DNA of 10,708 nt, taken from the NCBI GenBank assembly GCA_037139735.1, contig JBAXFU010000104.1, positions 1-10,708 on the forward strand, in the 5' to 3' direction. Source of the stretch: UBA2402 sp037139735. GTDB lineage: Bacteria; Planctomycetota; Phycisphaerae; Phycisphaerales; UBA1924. Of the stretch, positions 1-5,743 are shown in pieces (the first letter of the stretch is position 1; each line of letters starts with the position of its first letter). The position numbers and the translations under genes are program-made. The notes below the pieces were generated by a model. It did not search any database. It was given only the letters and a program-made list of their open reading frames with translations, and had not been told where the DNA came from.

Positions 1-521
1 TGTTCGGCGACCGACAGGCTGCTCTGGCCGCGCTTGAAGTCCGTCTCCGCCGCGTCGAGCGCGGACTTGGCGACGTCCTTGGTGGCGTGCAGTTCCCTGA
101 GGCGGTTGTACTCGACCTGCAGGTTGGCGAGCGTGGCCTTGGCGCCCTCGAGCCGGGCCTCCTCGCTCTTGAGCTGGGCCTTGGCGCTGTCGAGCAGGGC
201 GGCCAGGTCGCGGCCGTCGAGGCGCACGATCACGTCATCCTTGCGGACCGCCTGCCCCTCGCGGAAGGGCAGCGCGATGATGCGGGCCGAGACCTGCGCC
301 GAGATCTCGACCTTGGTCTTGGGCTCGACCTGCCCGGGCGCGGAGACCGTGCGAACGAGATCGCCACGGGCCACCGTCGCGAGCCGCACCTTCGCGGCCT
401 GCGCGCCGGGCTGGTATTTCTCCTGCAGTTCCTTGAGCTTGCCGCTCGACTGCAGCCAATAGCCCGTGCCCACGCACGAGCCGGCCAGAACGAGCACGAT
501 GAAGAGGATCCACTTCCACAC
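1..521 (-). CDS. HlyD-family membrane-fusion (periplasmic adaptor) protein, N-terminal part, cut by window edge
   Basis: The visible 173 residues have the order expected of an efflux adaptor. There is a short cytoplasmic start (MWKW), one membrane helix at about residues 5-23, then a biotinyl-lipoyl-like barrel at about 58-105 (APGQVEPKTKVEISAQVS ... REGQAVRKDDVIVRLD). An Ala/Leu/Glu-rich coiled-coil hairpin begins at about 106 and continues off the window. Adaptors of this family link an inner-membrane pump, often a MacB-type ABC transporter or RND pump, to the outer membrane; the pump gene would lie beyond the left edge. No ATG exists after the in-frame stop shared with the upstream gene, so I chose the GTG at 521-519, which has GGAG 10 nt upstream. 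The gene follows the EamA gene by 78 bp on the same strand. The family is clear; substrate and partner pump cannot be told. Confidence 0.85.
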   Translation of the reverse strand, partial: MWKWILFIVLVLAGSCVGTGYWLQSSGKLKELQEKYQPGAQAAKVRLATVARGDLVRTVSAPGQVEPKTKVEISAQVSARIIALPFREGQAVRKDDVIVRLDGRDLAALLDSAKAQLKSEEARLEGAKATLANLQVEYNRLRELHATKDVAKSALDAAETDFKRGQSSLSVAE

Positions 522-551
522 GAGCGCTGGTCTCCACGAGCCGAGGCCGCC

Positions 552-571
552 ACGGGCCCGACGGGCCCGTC
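552..571. repeat. GC-rich tandem repeat and 12-bp palindrome between EamA and HlyD genes
   Basis: ACGGGCCCG occurs twice in direct succession (552-560 and 561-569), and 560-571 reads GACGGGCCCGTC, a perfect 12-bp palindrome. It lies in the 78-bp gap between the EamA stop and the HlyD start. It has no T-run, so it does not look like an intrinsic terminator. It could be an operator, a processing hairpin, or chance in GC-rich DNA. Confidence 0.4.
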
Positions 572-599
572 CCCGCAGGGCGAACGCGAGGGGTGGATG

Positions 600-1580
600 T
601 TAGGAGCGATCCGGCTCGGCTTCGGTCGTCGTCGCGGCAGGCCCGATGCTCAAGGCCGCGCCCGCGAGGATGAGGACCCCGCCCGCGCCCGTCAGCCACC
701 CGATGCGCTCGCCCAGCAGCGCCGCGCCCACCAGCACCGTCGCCAGTGGTTCCACCAGCGAAATCGCGCTGGTCCGAACCGGTCCGAGGATCGCCAGACC
801 GCCCAAGAGGCACGTGATGGCCACCACGCTGCAGAGCAGGGCCAGGGCCGCGATGCCGGTCCAGGCGGCCGCGCCCGAGGGCAGCGGGTCGCCCGAGGCT
901 ACCGCCACGCCCGCGAACATCGCCGCGGCCGAGGTCATGATGACGAACGCGCCCTGCAGCGGGCCGTTCCAGCGAGTGGCCATCGCGCCGCCGGCGAGCA
1001 CGTAGCCCGCGTAGATGACGGCCGTGCCCACGCCCAGGGCGAGCCCGATCCAGCGGCCTGGGCCCTCGCCCCCTCCGGCGTTGATGGTCGGCACGATCGT
1101 CAACGCCATGCCGAGCGTGCCCGCCGCGAGGGCGAGCGAGGTGCGTGGTGTCGGGCGTGCGCCGAGCCACCACCACGACGCGAGCGTGACGAACGTCGGA
1201 TAGGTGTACAGCAGCAGCGACACGAGGCCGCCGGGAAGGTGCAGGAGCGCACCGAAGTAGCAATACGCCTCGCCGAAGTACCCCAGGGCGCCCATCAGCA
1301 CATAGCACGCCAGCACTTTTCCGCGGGGCAGGGGCAGGCGACGCCACAGGATGATCGTCAGCAGCGCCGCCGATGCCAGCGAGAAGCGAAGCATCAGCAG
1401 CATCGCCGTCGAAATGTGCGGGTCCGACCCCGTCACCCATCGCTGGAAGAGGGGCATGAACCCGAAGCTCACGCTTGCCGCGGTCACCATCACGACGCCC
1501 GCGGCGGTTCGACTTGCGCCGCTCGTGCCCGAGGCGCCGCGTGCGCCCAAGTCACCGCTCGTGCCCGAGTCGCCGCTCAC
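600..1580 (-). CDS. EamA/DMT-superfamily permease
   Basis: A 326-residue inner-membrane protein with about ten hydrophobic helices arranged as two EamA repeats (roughly 28-165 and 178-313). Features typical of drug/metabolite exporters are visible: a membrane start with a conserved Arg (LLMLRFSLASAA, R65), the aromatic pair region YFGEAYCYFGALLHLPGGLVS, and the closing SLVEPLATVLVGAALLGERI of repeat two. The solute cannot be predicted; family members export amino acids, drugs or metabolites. I chose the GTG at 1580-1578 because it overlaps the upstream stop as GTGA, giving translational coupling, and has GGAG 8 nt upstream. This gives an odd 28-residue Gly/Ser/Thr-rich N-terminal tail with repeated GTSG-like units. 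An alternative start is the ATG at residue 31 (1490), which would remove the tail. The gene lies between a secreted hydrolase and an HlyD adaptor in one probable operon. Confidence 0.85.
   Translation of the reverse strand: MSGDSGTSGDLGARGASGTSGASRTAAGVVMVTAASVSFGFMPLFQRWVTGSDPHISTAMLLMLRFSLASAALLTIILWRRLPLPRGKVLACYVLMGALGYFGEAYCYFGALLHLPGGLVSLLLYTYPTFVTLASWWWLGARPTPRTSLALAAGTLGMALTIVPTINAGGGEGPGRWIGLALGVGTAVIYAGYVLAGGAMATRWNGPLQGAFVIMTSAAAMFAGVAVASGDPLPSGAAAWTGIAALALLCSVVAITCLLGGLAILGPVRTSAISLVEPLATVLVGAALLGERIGWLTGAGGVLILAGAALSIGPAATTTEAEPDRS
1519..1576. repeat. Direct repeat encoding the N-terminal tail of the EamA protein
   Basis: A 22-bp unit CCGCTCGTGCCCGAGKCGCC plus GC occurs at 1519-1540 and 1555-1576, with one mismatch and a period of 36 bp. 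On the minus strand it encodes the repeated Gly/Ser/Thr tail at the start of the EamA protein. Because the period is a multiple of three, expansion or contraction would keep the frame. Confidence 0.6.
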
Positions 1581-2755
1581 TTGGGCGGCTCCGTCGCCGG
1601 CGGCTGGATCGTCTTGAGCCGTCTGGCCGCCTCGACCACCTGCAACGCGAAGTCGTTGGGCACGGGGATGACCAGGTGATACTGCGAGAGCTTCCAGCCC
1701 TCGGGGCGGCGGATCAGCACGCCGGTCCCGCGACATTCGCCGTACTTCTCGTTGGCGAGTCGCTCGTCGAACCAGGCGGCGTCGCCGCCGGGCGACAGGA
1801 AGATGTGTCGCTCGAGCGTGGAATACGTCCAGCCGCGGCCCTTGGCGAAGATGGGCTCGCAGAAGTCGCGGAACTGGGCCAGCGGCCACCGTTCGGAGGC
1901 GTCGGTGCCGAAGAAGACGAAGTCGTCGGTGAAGAGCGAGAAGTAGCGGGCCATGTCCGCCTTCGAGGCCGCGTCGTGGAAGTCGGTGAGCACGCGGTCG
2001 ACGTCGCTTCGGGCGAGCCTGGTCGTGTCGGGGCCAGTCGTGTCGGGGGTCATCGGTGCTCCCTTGGGGGCCGCGGCATCGGTGATCAAGTCGAAGAGTC
2101 GGGCGGGTGCGATCGAGAGGACGTGGCCCGACCCCTCGATCACGTCGAGTTCGGCCTTGAGCCCGGCTTGCCGCAACCGGGCCACCGCCTGGTCCACGCC
2201 AGGTCGCCACGCGGCATCCTGTTCTCCCACGAGCATGAGCACGCCGATGCTTCTCGCGTTGACGAGGTCCTCGTCCTTGAGGTCGCTCCCGAGCAGGCCC
2301 GGCAGGGTCGTGATTGAGCGGAAGCGGGCAGGGGAGAGCAGACCCACGGTGAGGGCGTCGCTGCCGCCGTTGCTCACGCCGGCGAGGTGGTGCTTGCCTC
2401 CCTTGATGCGGTGGCGCCTTGCCACATCATCGGCCACGGCCCAGGCGGCGTCCGGCCGGCGGCTGAAGTACGAAGCCCCGGCTGGAGAGATCGGGGCCGC
2501 GAGGATCCAGCCTCGCGACTGGGCCTCCTTGGCCCAGTAGCGGCCCAGGGCCTCCCTGGCCATCGCCTCGCCCTCGTCGCCGGGCGGCAGCACGACGAGG
2601 CTCTCGAAGTCCCTGCCGCTCGTGGCGGGGGCATGCAGCAGGTACTCGATGTCAACGCCGTCGGAGAGTCGCACGCGGGCACGCTCGGGGTCGTCCGGGC
2701 CGAGCAGGGTCGACGCGGCGTGCAGCAGCAGACAGAAGGTCTTTGCCAGAAGCAT
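1577..2755 (-). CDS. Alpha/beta hydrolase fused to an NTF2/SnoaL-like domain, exported
   Basis: The 392-residue product starts with a hydrophobic segment (MLLAKTFCLLLHAASTLLG), probably a signal peptide. Residues about 30-228 form an alpha/beta hydrolase with a complete candidate triad: S128 in GVSNG, D180 in LMLVGEQD and H211 in EGSGHVLS. After a proline/threonine linker (about 230-247), residues 248-381 look like an NTF2-fold domain of the DUF4440/SnoaL type (VDRVLTDFHDAASKADMARY, then GTGVLIRRPEGWKLSQYHLV). The hydrolase is probably an esterase or peptidase-like enzyme; the NTF2 domain may bind a small ligand. I rejected the longer reading from 2830 because those codons translate the terminator hairpin of the neighbouring gene. 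No clear Shine-Dalgarno sequence precedes the chosen ATG; a weak promoter-like pair (TTTTCA, 17 nt, CATACG) lies just upstream. M235 inside the ORF has its own strong ribosome binding site (separate entry). Substrate unknown. Confidence 0.8.
   Translation of the reverse strand: MLLAKTFCLLLHAASTLLGPDDPERARVRLSDGVDIEYLLHAPATSGRDFESLVVLPPGDEGEAMAREALGRYWAKEAQSRGWILAAPISPAGASYFSRRPDAAWAVADDVARRHRIKGGKHHLAGVSNGGSDALTVGLLSPARFRSITTLPGLLGSDLKDEDLVNARSIGVLMLVGEQDAAWRPGVDQAVARLRQAGLKAELDVIEGSGHVLSIAPARLFDLITDAAAPKGAPMTPDTTGPDTTRLARSDVDRVLTDFHDAASKADMARYFSLFTDDFVFFGTDASERWPLAQFRDFCEPIFAKGRGWTYSTLERHIFLSPGGDAAWFDERLANEKYGECRGTGVLIRRPEGWKLSQYHLVIPVPNDFALQVVEAARRLKTIQPPATEPPK
2051..2065 (-). promoter_or_regulatory. 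Internal ribosome binding site and ATG within the hydrolase-NTF2 fusion
   Basis: On the minus strand AAGGGAG (2065-2059) is followed after 5 nt by an in-frame ATG (2053-2051), which is M235 of the fusion. It falls at the junction between the hydrolase and the NTF2-like domain. Initiation here would give a free 158-residue protein, the usual length of a stand-alone DUF4440/SnoaL-like protein. This is the best Shine-Dalgarno match within that gene. Confidence 0.5.
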
Positions 2756-2788
2756 GGTCCCAGCGTATGGAGGGCCGACCTGCGCATG

Positions 2789-2821
2789 AAAAAACCCGAC
2801 GCCTGCGGGCGTCGGGTTCTT
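2789..2821 (-). terminator. Rho-independent terminator of the PEP-CTERM-like gene
   Basis: An 11-bp perfect stem (AACCCGACGCC paired with GGCGTCGGGTT) encloses a 4-nt loop. On the minus strand it is followed by a run of six T. It lies about 50 bp after the stop of the secreted-protein gene and just before the hydrolase start. The plus-strand side has only TTCTT, so activity in that direction would be weak. Confidence 0.9.
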
Positions 2822-2872
2822 GAGACACAACGTGGTGTTTGAACAGGGCCGAAACCCGAGCCGTTCGTGGGC

Positions 2873-3466
2873 TCAGGCGCGGCGGCGACGCGAGGCGGCG
2901 AGGCCACCCAGGCCCAGCAGCGCGAGCGCGCCCGGGGTGGGGGTGGTGAACTCGAAGCGGTGGCTGAGAGCGCCGCCGTTGGCGCCGCCGAAGAGGGGAT
3001 CGTTCGTTCCAACCGACGGAGCGGTGGACGACAGGAACCAGCGGCCAGTCGATCCGGCGGGGGCCGAGATCTGGAGGATGCCGTTCTTGGGAATGTCGAA
3101 GCCCAGGCCGGTGATGCTCCAGATGTAGTTGCCGCCCGTAGGCAGGACCGCGGTGAAGCTGTTCACCAGCACGGCCGAGGTGCTGTAGAAGTCGAACTGG
3201 AGCGACATGCCGGCGGTGGAGACGCCGCCGACGAAACGCAGGTCCGTCAGCGTCTCGACGTCGGCGATCATCGTGGAGGCATAGTCATCGAAGCCGAGCG
3301 AGCCGCTGGCCGCCGGGAAGCCCGAATAGGGACCGGCGATCGCGGAGTAGACGACGGCGCGACCGACAAAGCCCGGCTCGGAATCGAGCGGGGCGGGGGT
3401 GGCGACGATGTTGGCTGACGCAGCCCCGGCAAGTGCCGCGAGCGCAAGCACGGAAACGACCTTCAT
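2873..3466 (-). CDS. Secreted protein with PEP-CTERM-like C-terminal sorting signal
   Basis: The 197-residue product has a clean signal peptide (MKVVSVLALAALAGAASA, cleavage likely before N19). A body of about 150 residues follows, without cysteine, rich in Gly, Ser, Thr and aromatic residues and probably beta-sheet. The tail reads TPTPGA (175-180), a hydrophobic stretch (180-191), then RRRR (193-196). This is the tripartite layout of PEP-CTERM substrates, which exosortase cleaves and anchors during export; the TPTPGA form is one I associate with planctomycetes. No exosortase gene is in the window. The body matches no enzyme I recognise. The ATG at 3466 has an excellent AGGAG 6 nt upstream. 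A sigma70-type promoter, a long leader and a strong terminator flank the gene, so it is probably a separate, well-transcribed unit. The likely role is a surface or extracellular-matrix protein. Confidence 0.85.
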   Translation of the reverse strand: MKVVSVLALAALAGAASANIVATPAPLDSEPGFVGRAVVYSAIAGPYSGFPAASGSLGFDDYASTMIADVETLTDLRFVGGVSTAGMSLQFDFYSTSAVLVNSFTAVLPTGGNYIWSITGLGFDIPKNGILQISAPAGSTGRWFLSSTAPSVGTNDPLFGGANGGALSHRFEFTTPTPGALALLGLGGLAASRRRRA

Positions 3467-3620
3467 CTTGCTCTCCTCTCTTGGATCCCTTTCGGGATCG
3501 CCCCGGCGGTTGGAAACAGGGGCATCTTTGTCTCTCGAACTTCTCGATGCAATCCGCCACACCGGCGAGTCGCTCGAATCCGGATGGGCGGCATCTGTCG
3601 ATGCCGCACCGGTGAGTCGC
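3467..3620 (-). promoter_or_regulatory. Structured 5' leader of the PEP-CTERM-like gene
   Basis: About 150 nt of untranslated leader separate the predicted transcription start from the ATG. In it CACCGGYGAGTCGC occurs twice (plus-strand 3560-3573 and 3607-3620, period 47). A hairpin at 3588-3607 pairs GCGGCAT with ATGCCGC around a 6-nt loop. A second hairpin at 3484-3499, as RNA GAUCCC-GAAA-GGGAUC, has a GNRA-type loop and ends 7 nt before the AGGAG ribosome binding site. It does not match any riboswitch class I know. It may control translation or mRNA stability. Confidence 0.45.
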
Positions 3621-3624
3621 CTGT

Positions 3625-3653
3625 AGTATGCGCGGGGACGGCTCGGTCGTCAA
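3625..3653 (-). promoter_or_regulatory. Sigma70-type promoter for the PEP-CTERM-like gene
   Basis: On the minus strand TTGACG (3653-3648) and CATACT (3630-3625) are separated by exactly 17 nt. The -35 box matches the consensus at five of six positions and the -10 box at four of six. It points at the secreted-protein gene and predicts transcription starting near 3618. It is the best promoter match I see in this window. Confidence 0.6.
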
Positions 3654-3681
3654 GCAAGACATGCATTCGCAAACGGTTACA

Positions 3682-3701
3682 GGCCACCAACCGGCCACCA
3701 A
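3682..3701 (-). repeat. Helically phased direct repeat upstream of the promoter, candidate regulator site
   Basis: TTGGTGGCC occurs twice on the minus strand (plus-strand positions 3682-3690 and 3693-3701), with an 11-bp period, about one helical turn. It lies at roughly -64 to -83 from the predicted start of the PEP-CTERM-like gene, where activators commonly bind. The rest of the gap up to the thioredoxin stop at 3774 holds only a weak inverted repeat (3736-3751). Confidence 0.35.
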
Positions 3702-3773
3702 AGGGCCGCATGGAGCGACCCGAAGGCGTCCGGGCAAGGTTCTGGGACCTTCCTCGAGCGAGTCGGGACGGGC

Positions 3774-4370
3774 TCAATCGCCGTGAAGCGTGCGAAGGCG
3801 AGTGCTCAGTCGCAGCGTCAGGTGGACGCGTTCGTGCTCGTCGATCCATTCCTGCAGCGTGGAGGAGAGTTCATCGGCGGGCAGTTCCGCGCCGGGCAGC
3901 GGGCACGAGGCGCCCAGGGCCTTGGCGGCCTTGGCGCGAAGTCGCGAGAGCGTCTTGTCGCCCAGGAGCGAGACGAACTCGAAGTCCTCGGAGAAGAAGA
4001 TGACCGTCGGCACACGGTGCCCGCCGCAGATCTTCACCTGGTCGGCGAGATCGAGATGGGCGTCGCGGTTCAGGAAGCGAAGGCGAATGCCCGAAGAGGA
4101 GTCGCTTGCGGGCGAGGCGGGGCAGGCCTCCTCGATTCTGGCGAGCATCGGGCACTGGTGGGCGCAATCGCCGCACCAGAGCCCGGAGGAGACCAGCACG
4201 TTCACCCGCCGCGTGAACGAGGAGACGAGCGTCCGCTGCGGCGAGGAGAGCGACACCCGCGCGTGCGTGGCTTTCCACGTGGCCTGCTGATCGGGCGTGC
4301 CGCCGGCCACGTAGTCGGCGAACGAAAGGCCGGCCTCGAACTTGGAGCGAAGGAACTGCGGGGTCAGCAT
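3774..4370 (-). CDS. Thioredoxin-fold protein with WCGDC active site
   Basis: A 198-residue protein with a helical N-terminal part (about 1-50) before a thioredoxin fold. The redox motif WCGDC is at residues 65-69 (C66, C69), preceded by the beta strand VNVLVSSGL. The conserved cis-proline is P121 in GHRVPTVIFF. Extra cysteines are C73, four residues after the motif, plus C83, C115 and C156. No signal peptide or lipobox is visible, so it is probably cytoplasmic, acting as a disulfide reductase or thiol carrier for unknown partners. The Asp in place of Pro in CGPC suggests a redox potential different from classical thioredoxin. The ATG at 4370 is supported by AAGGAAG 6 nt upstream. The 146-bp gap to the DinB-like gene upstream shows no clear promoter or terminator, so the two may be co-transcribed. 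Confidence 0.85.
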   Translation of the reverse strand: MLTPQFLRSKFEAGLSFADYVAGGTPDQQATWKATHARVSLSSPQRTLVSSFTRRVNVLVSSGLWCGDCAHQCPMLARIEEACPASPASDSSSGIRLRFLNRDAHLDLADQVKICGGHRVPTVIFFSEDFEFVSLLGDKTLSRLRAKAAKALGASCPLPGAELPADELSSTLQEWIDEHERVHLTLRLSTRLRTLHGD

Positions 4371-4516
4371 GCGGAGCTTCCTTGGGGGGCGTGCGATTGA
4401 TCGATCGGCCGCGTGCGAATGTCGCGCCGAGGCATCGAGACCGATGAGAGCGGGGCGGATGGCTCGGGAGCGATCCTGCCATCGCCAGAGGCGTGGGTTG
4501 GCGGCAAGCGACCCGC

Positions 4517-5284
4517 TCAGCCGCAGGCGCACCCGCACCCGCCCTTGCGAGCCGGCGCTGGCTTGGGCGCCCCAAGCATGCGATCGAGCTTGCGGGTGAG
4601 GAAGCGTGCGTGGTGTTCGAGGTGCCACGTCGACGAGGCGATCATGCGGCGGATCGACATGACCCCCTTCTGCGGGTGCATCGCCTCGCGGGCCAGTTCC
4701 GCGTCGGAGAGGGTCAGCAGCCACTGTCCGGCCCATTGGCGCGTCGTGTGGATGACGGCCATGTGGCCGCCCAGCGCCTGCATCACCCTCGCACGGTCGC
4801 CTTCGGCGGAGTCGGCGTATCCCTCGTGGGCGTTGCCGTAGAGGTTCCGCTCGACGAAGGCATCCTCGTCCCAGACCGACAGGAGCGGGTTGTCCTCGGC
4901 CGCCGCGCGTCGCATGCGGTGCACCGCCGCGAGGTCGGCGTCGGCGCAGTGGCCCACGAGCACGCGGACGGGCCACTGGCCCACGCCCGCGTCGGGGAGG
5001 AACGCCATGTCGATGTCGCGTTCGGTCAACTCGAAGACGCGGCGGTCGAAGTTTTCGATGCCGCGGCGGTACCTGGCGATGAGCTGCAGGGTGGGCAGCG
5101 CGAGGAGCTCCTCGACGGTCATGGGCGTCAGGGGCGTGGCGGCGGCCCCGCCGCAGCACGAACCGGCGTTGTCGCCCTTGCAGCACCCCGAGGCGGCGGA
5201 AGCGGACCCTGAGGTCTCGCAGCACGCCTCGTCGGAGCAGCAGCCGGCATCATCGGAACGGGCATCGGAGGGTGAGTGGGCCAT
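4517..5284 (-). CDS. DinB-like protein with cysteine-rich N- and C-terminal tails
   Basis: A 255-residue protein whose core (about 55-238) looks like the DinB/YfiT four-helix fold, which usually holds a metal through three histidines. Here H112 (VGHCADAD) and H221 and H225 (STWHLEHHARF) are candidate ligands. Members serve as thiol-dependent transferases or damage-linked proteins of unclear function. The core lies between two unusual tails. Residues 1-50 carry four CC pairs (15-16, 21-22, 34-35, 43-44), and the last residues read GGCGCACG with C250, C252 and C254. Such spacing suggests metal binding or thiol chemistry, but it matches no metallothionein family I can name. Cys usage is far above that of its neighbours, although the adjacent gene is a thioredoxin. 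No Shine-Dalgarno sequence precedes the ATG at 5284. It diverges from the thioesterase gene across 54 bp. The DinB assignment is fairly secure; the tails' role is unknown. Confidence 0.75.
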   Translation of the reverse strand: MAHSPSDARSDDAGCCSDEACCETSGSASAASGCCKGDNAGSCCGGAAATPLTPMTVEELLALPTLQLIARYRRGIENFDRRVFELTERDIDMAFLPDAGVGQWPVRVLVGHCADADLAAVHRMRRAAAEDNPLLSVWDEDAFVERNLYGNAHEGYADSAEGDRARVMQALGGHMAVIHTTRQWAGQWLLTLSDAELAREAMHPQKGVMSIRRMIASSTWHLEHHARFLTRKLDRMLGAPKPAPARKGGCGCACG

Positions 5285-5338
5285 GACGAACAGTAGGGAA
5301 GTTCGACCCGGGCCGTCCTTCACCCGTACGCTCCCCCG
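5285..5338. promoter_or_regulatory. Short divergent intergenic region (DinB-like gene / thioesterase-polA)
   Basis: These 54 bp must hold the minus-strand start region of the DinB-like gene and the plus-strand start region of the thioesterase-polA pair. I see only a weak -10-like TACTGT 6 nt before the DinB ATG, and no Shine-Dalgarno match on either side. Very short or absent 5' leaders are possible. Confidence 0.3.
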
Positions 5339-5737
5339 ATGACCGACGCCCCCTCGCCCAACGACCGACGGCTCGCCCTCCGCGTGGTGACGATGCCCGA
5401 GGACACGAACCAGTACGGCACCATCTTCGGGGGCGTCATTCTCAGCTACATCGACCAGGCGGGCTTCGTCGAGGCCCGCCGCCACGGCGTGCACCGGTGG
5501 GTGACGGCCGCCATCGACCGGGTGGAGTTCAAGGCCCCGGTGCAGGTCGGCGACGTCGTCAACTTCTTCGCCACCACGATTCGCCTGGGCACCAAGAGCG
5601 TCACCGTCCGAATCGAGGTCGAGGCCGAGCGGTTCGACACCGAACGCCACGTCGCCGTCACCGAGGCCCAACTCACCATGGTCTCCGTCGACGCCTCCGG
5701 CAAGGCCATCCCCTTCCGCTCCTCGCCCACCGCCTGA
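5339..5737 (+). CDS. Acyl-CoA thioesterase, hotdog fold (YciA/BACH type)
   Basis: A 132-residue single hotdog domain. The signature TNQYGTIFGGVILSYIDQAG (23-42) matches the acyl-CoA thioesterase pattern (N-x-x-G-x-I-F-G-G ... D-x-A-G), with D39 at the position of the catalytic acid and the Gly pair G31-G32 on the central helix. The strand region DRVEFKAPVQVGDVVNF (60-76) and a late TEAQLTMVSVD (108-118) complete the fold. It should hydrolyse acyl-CoA thioesters to free acid and CoA in the cytoplasm, probably as a hexamer; chain-length preference cannot be read from sequence. The start is ATG without a Shine-Dalgarno sequence, and the length is normal for the family. Its stop lies 6 bp before polA, so the two are surely co-transcribed, though no functional link is known. 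Confidence 0.93.
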   Translation: MTDAPSPNDRRLALRVVTMPEDTNQYGTIFGGVILSYIDQAGFVEARRHGVHRWVTAAIDRVEFKAPVQVGDVVNFFATTIRLGTKSVTVRIEVEAERFDTERHVAVTEAQLTMVSVDASGKAIPFRSSPTA

Positions 5738-5743
5738 ACACCC

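Noticed and set aside
235..1440. Minus-strand open frame of 401 codons covering the HlyD and EamA regions
   Set aside because: It is in another frame than both real genes, and its translation shows no membrane helices or known motifs.
87..1679. Plus-strand open frame of 530 codons opposite the HlyD and EamA genes
   Set aside because: The composition is low in hydrophobic residues and rich in Arg, His and Gln. The opposite strand gives clear membrane and adaptor proteins.
1581..2210. Longer EamA protein starting at 2210
   Set aside because: The extra 210 residues are Arg-rich shadow text of the hydrolase gene; the GTGA overlap gives a normal-length permease.
2756..2830. N-terminal extension of the hydrolase by 25 residues (start at 2830)
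   Set aside because: The extra codons are the stem, loop and T-run of the upstream gene's terminator, and a signal-peptide-like start follows at 2755.
3467..3562. Extension of the PEP-CTERM-like protein by 32 residues
   Set aside because: The added residues are charged and would bury the signal peptide; the ATG at 3466 has an excellent ribosome binding site.
3736..3751. Inverted repeat AAGGT...ACCTT after the thioredoxin gene as a terminator
   Set aside because: The stem is only 5 bp, with no T-run on either strand.
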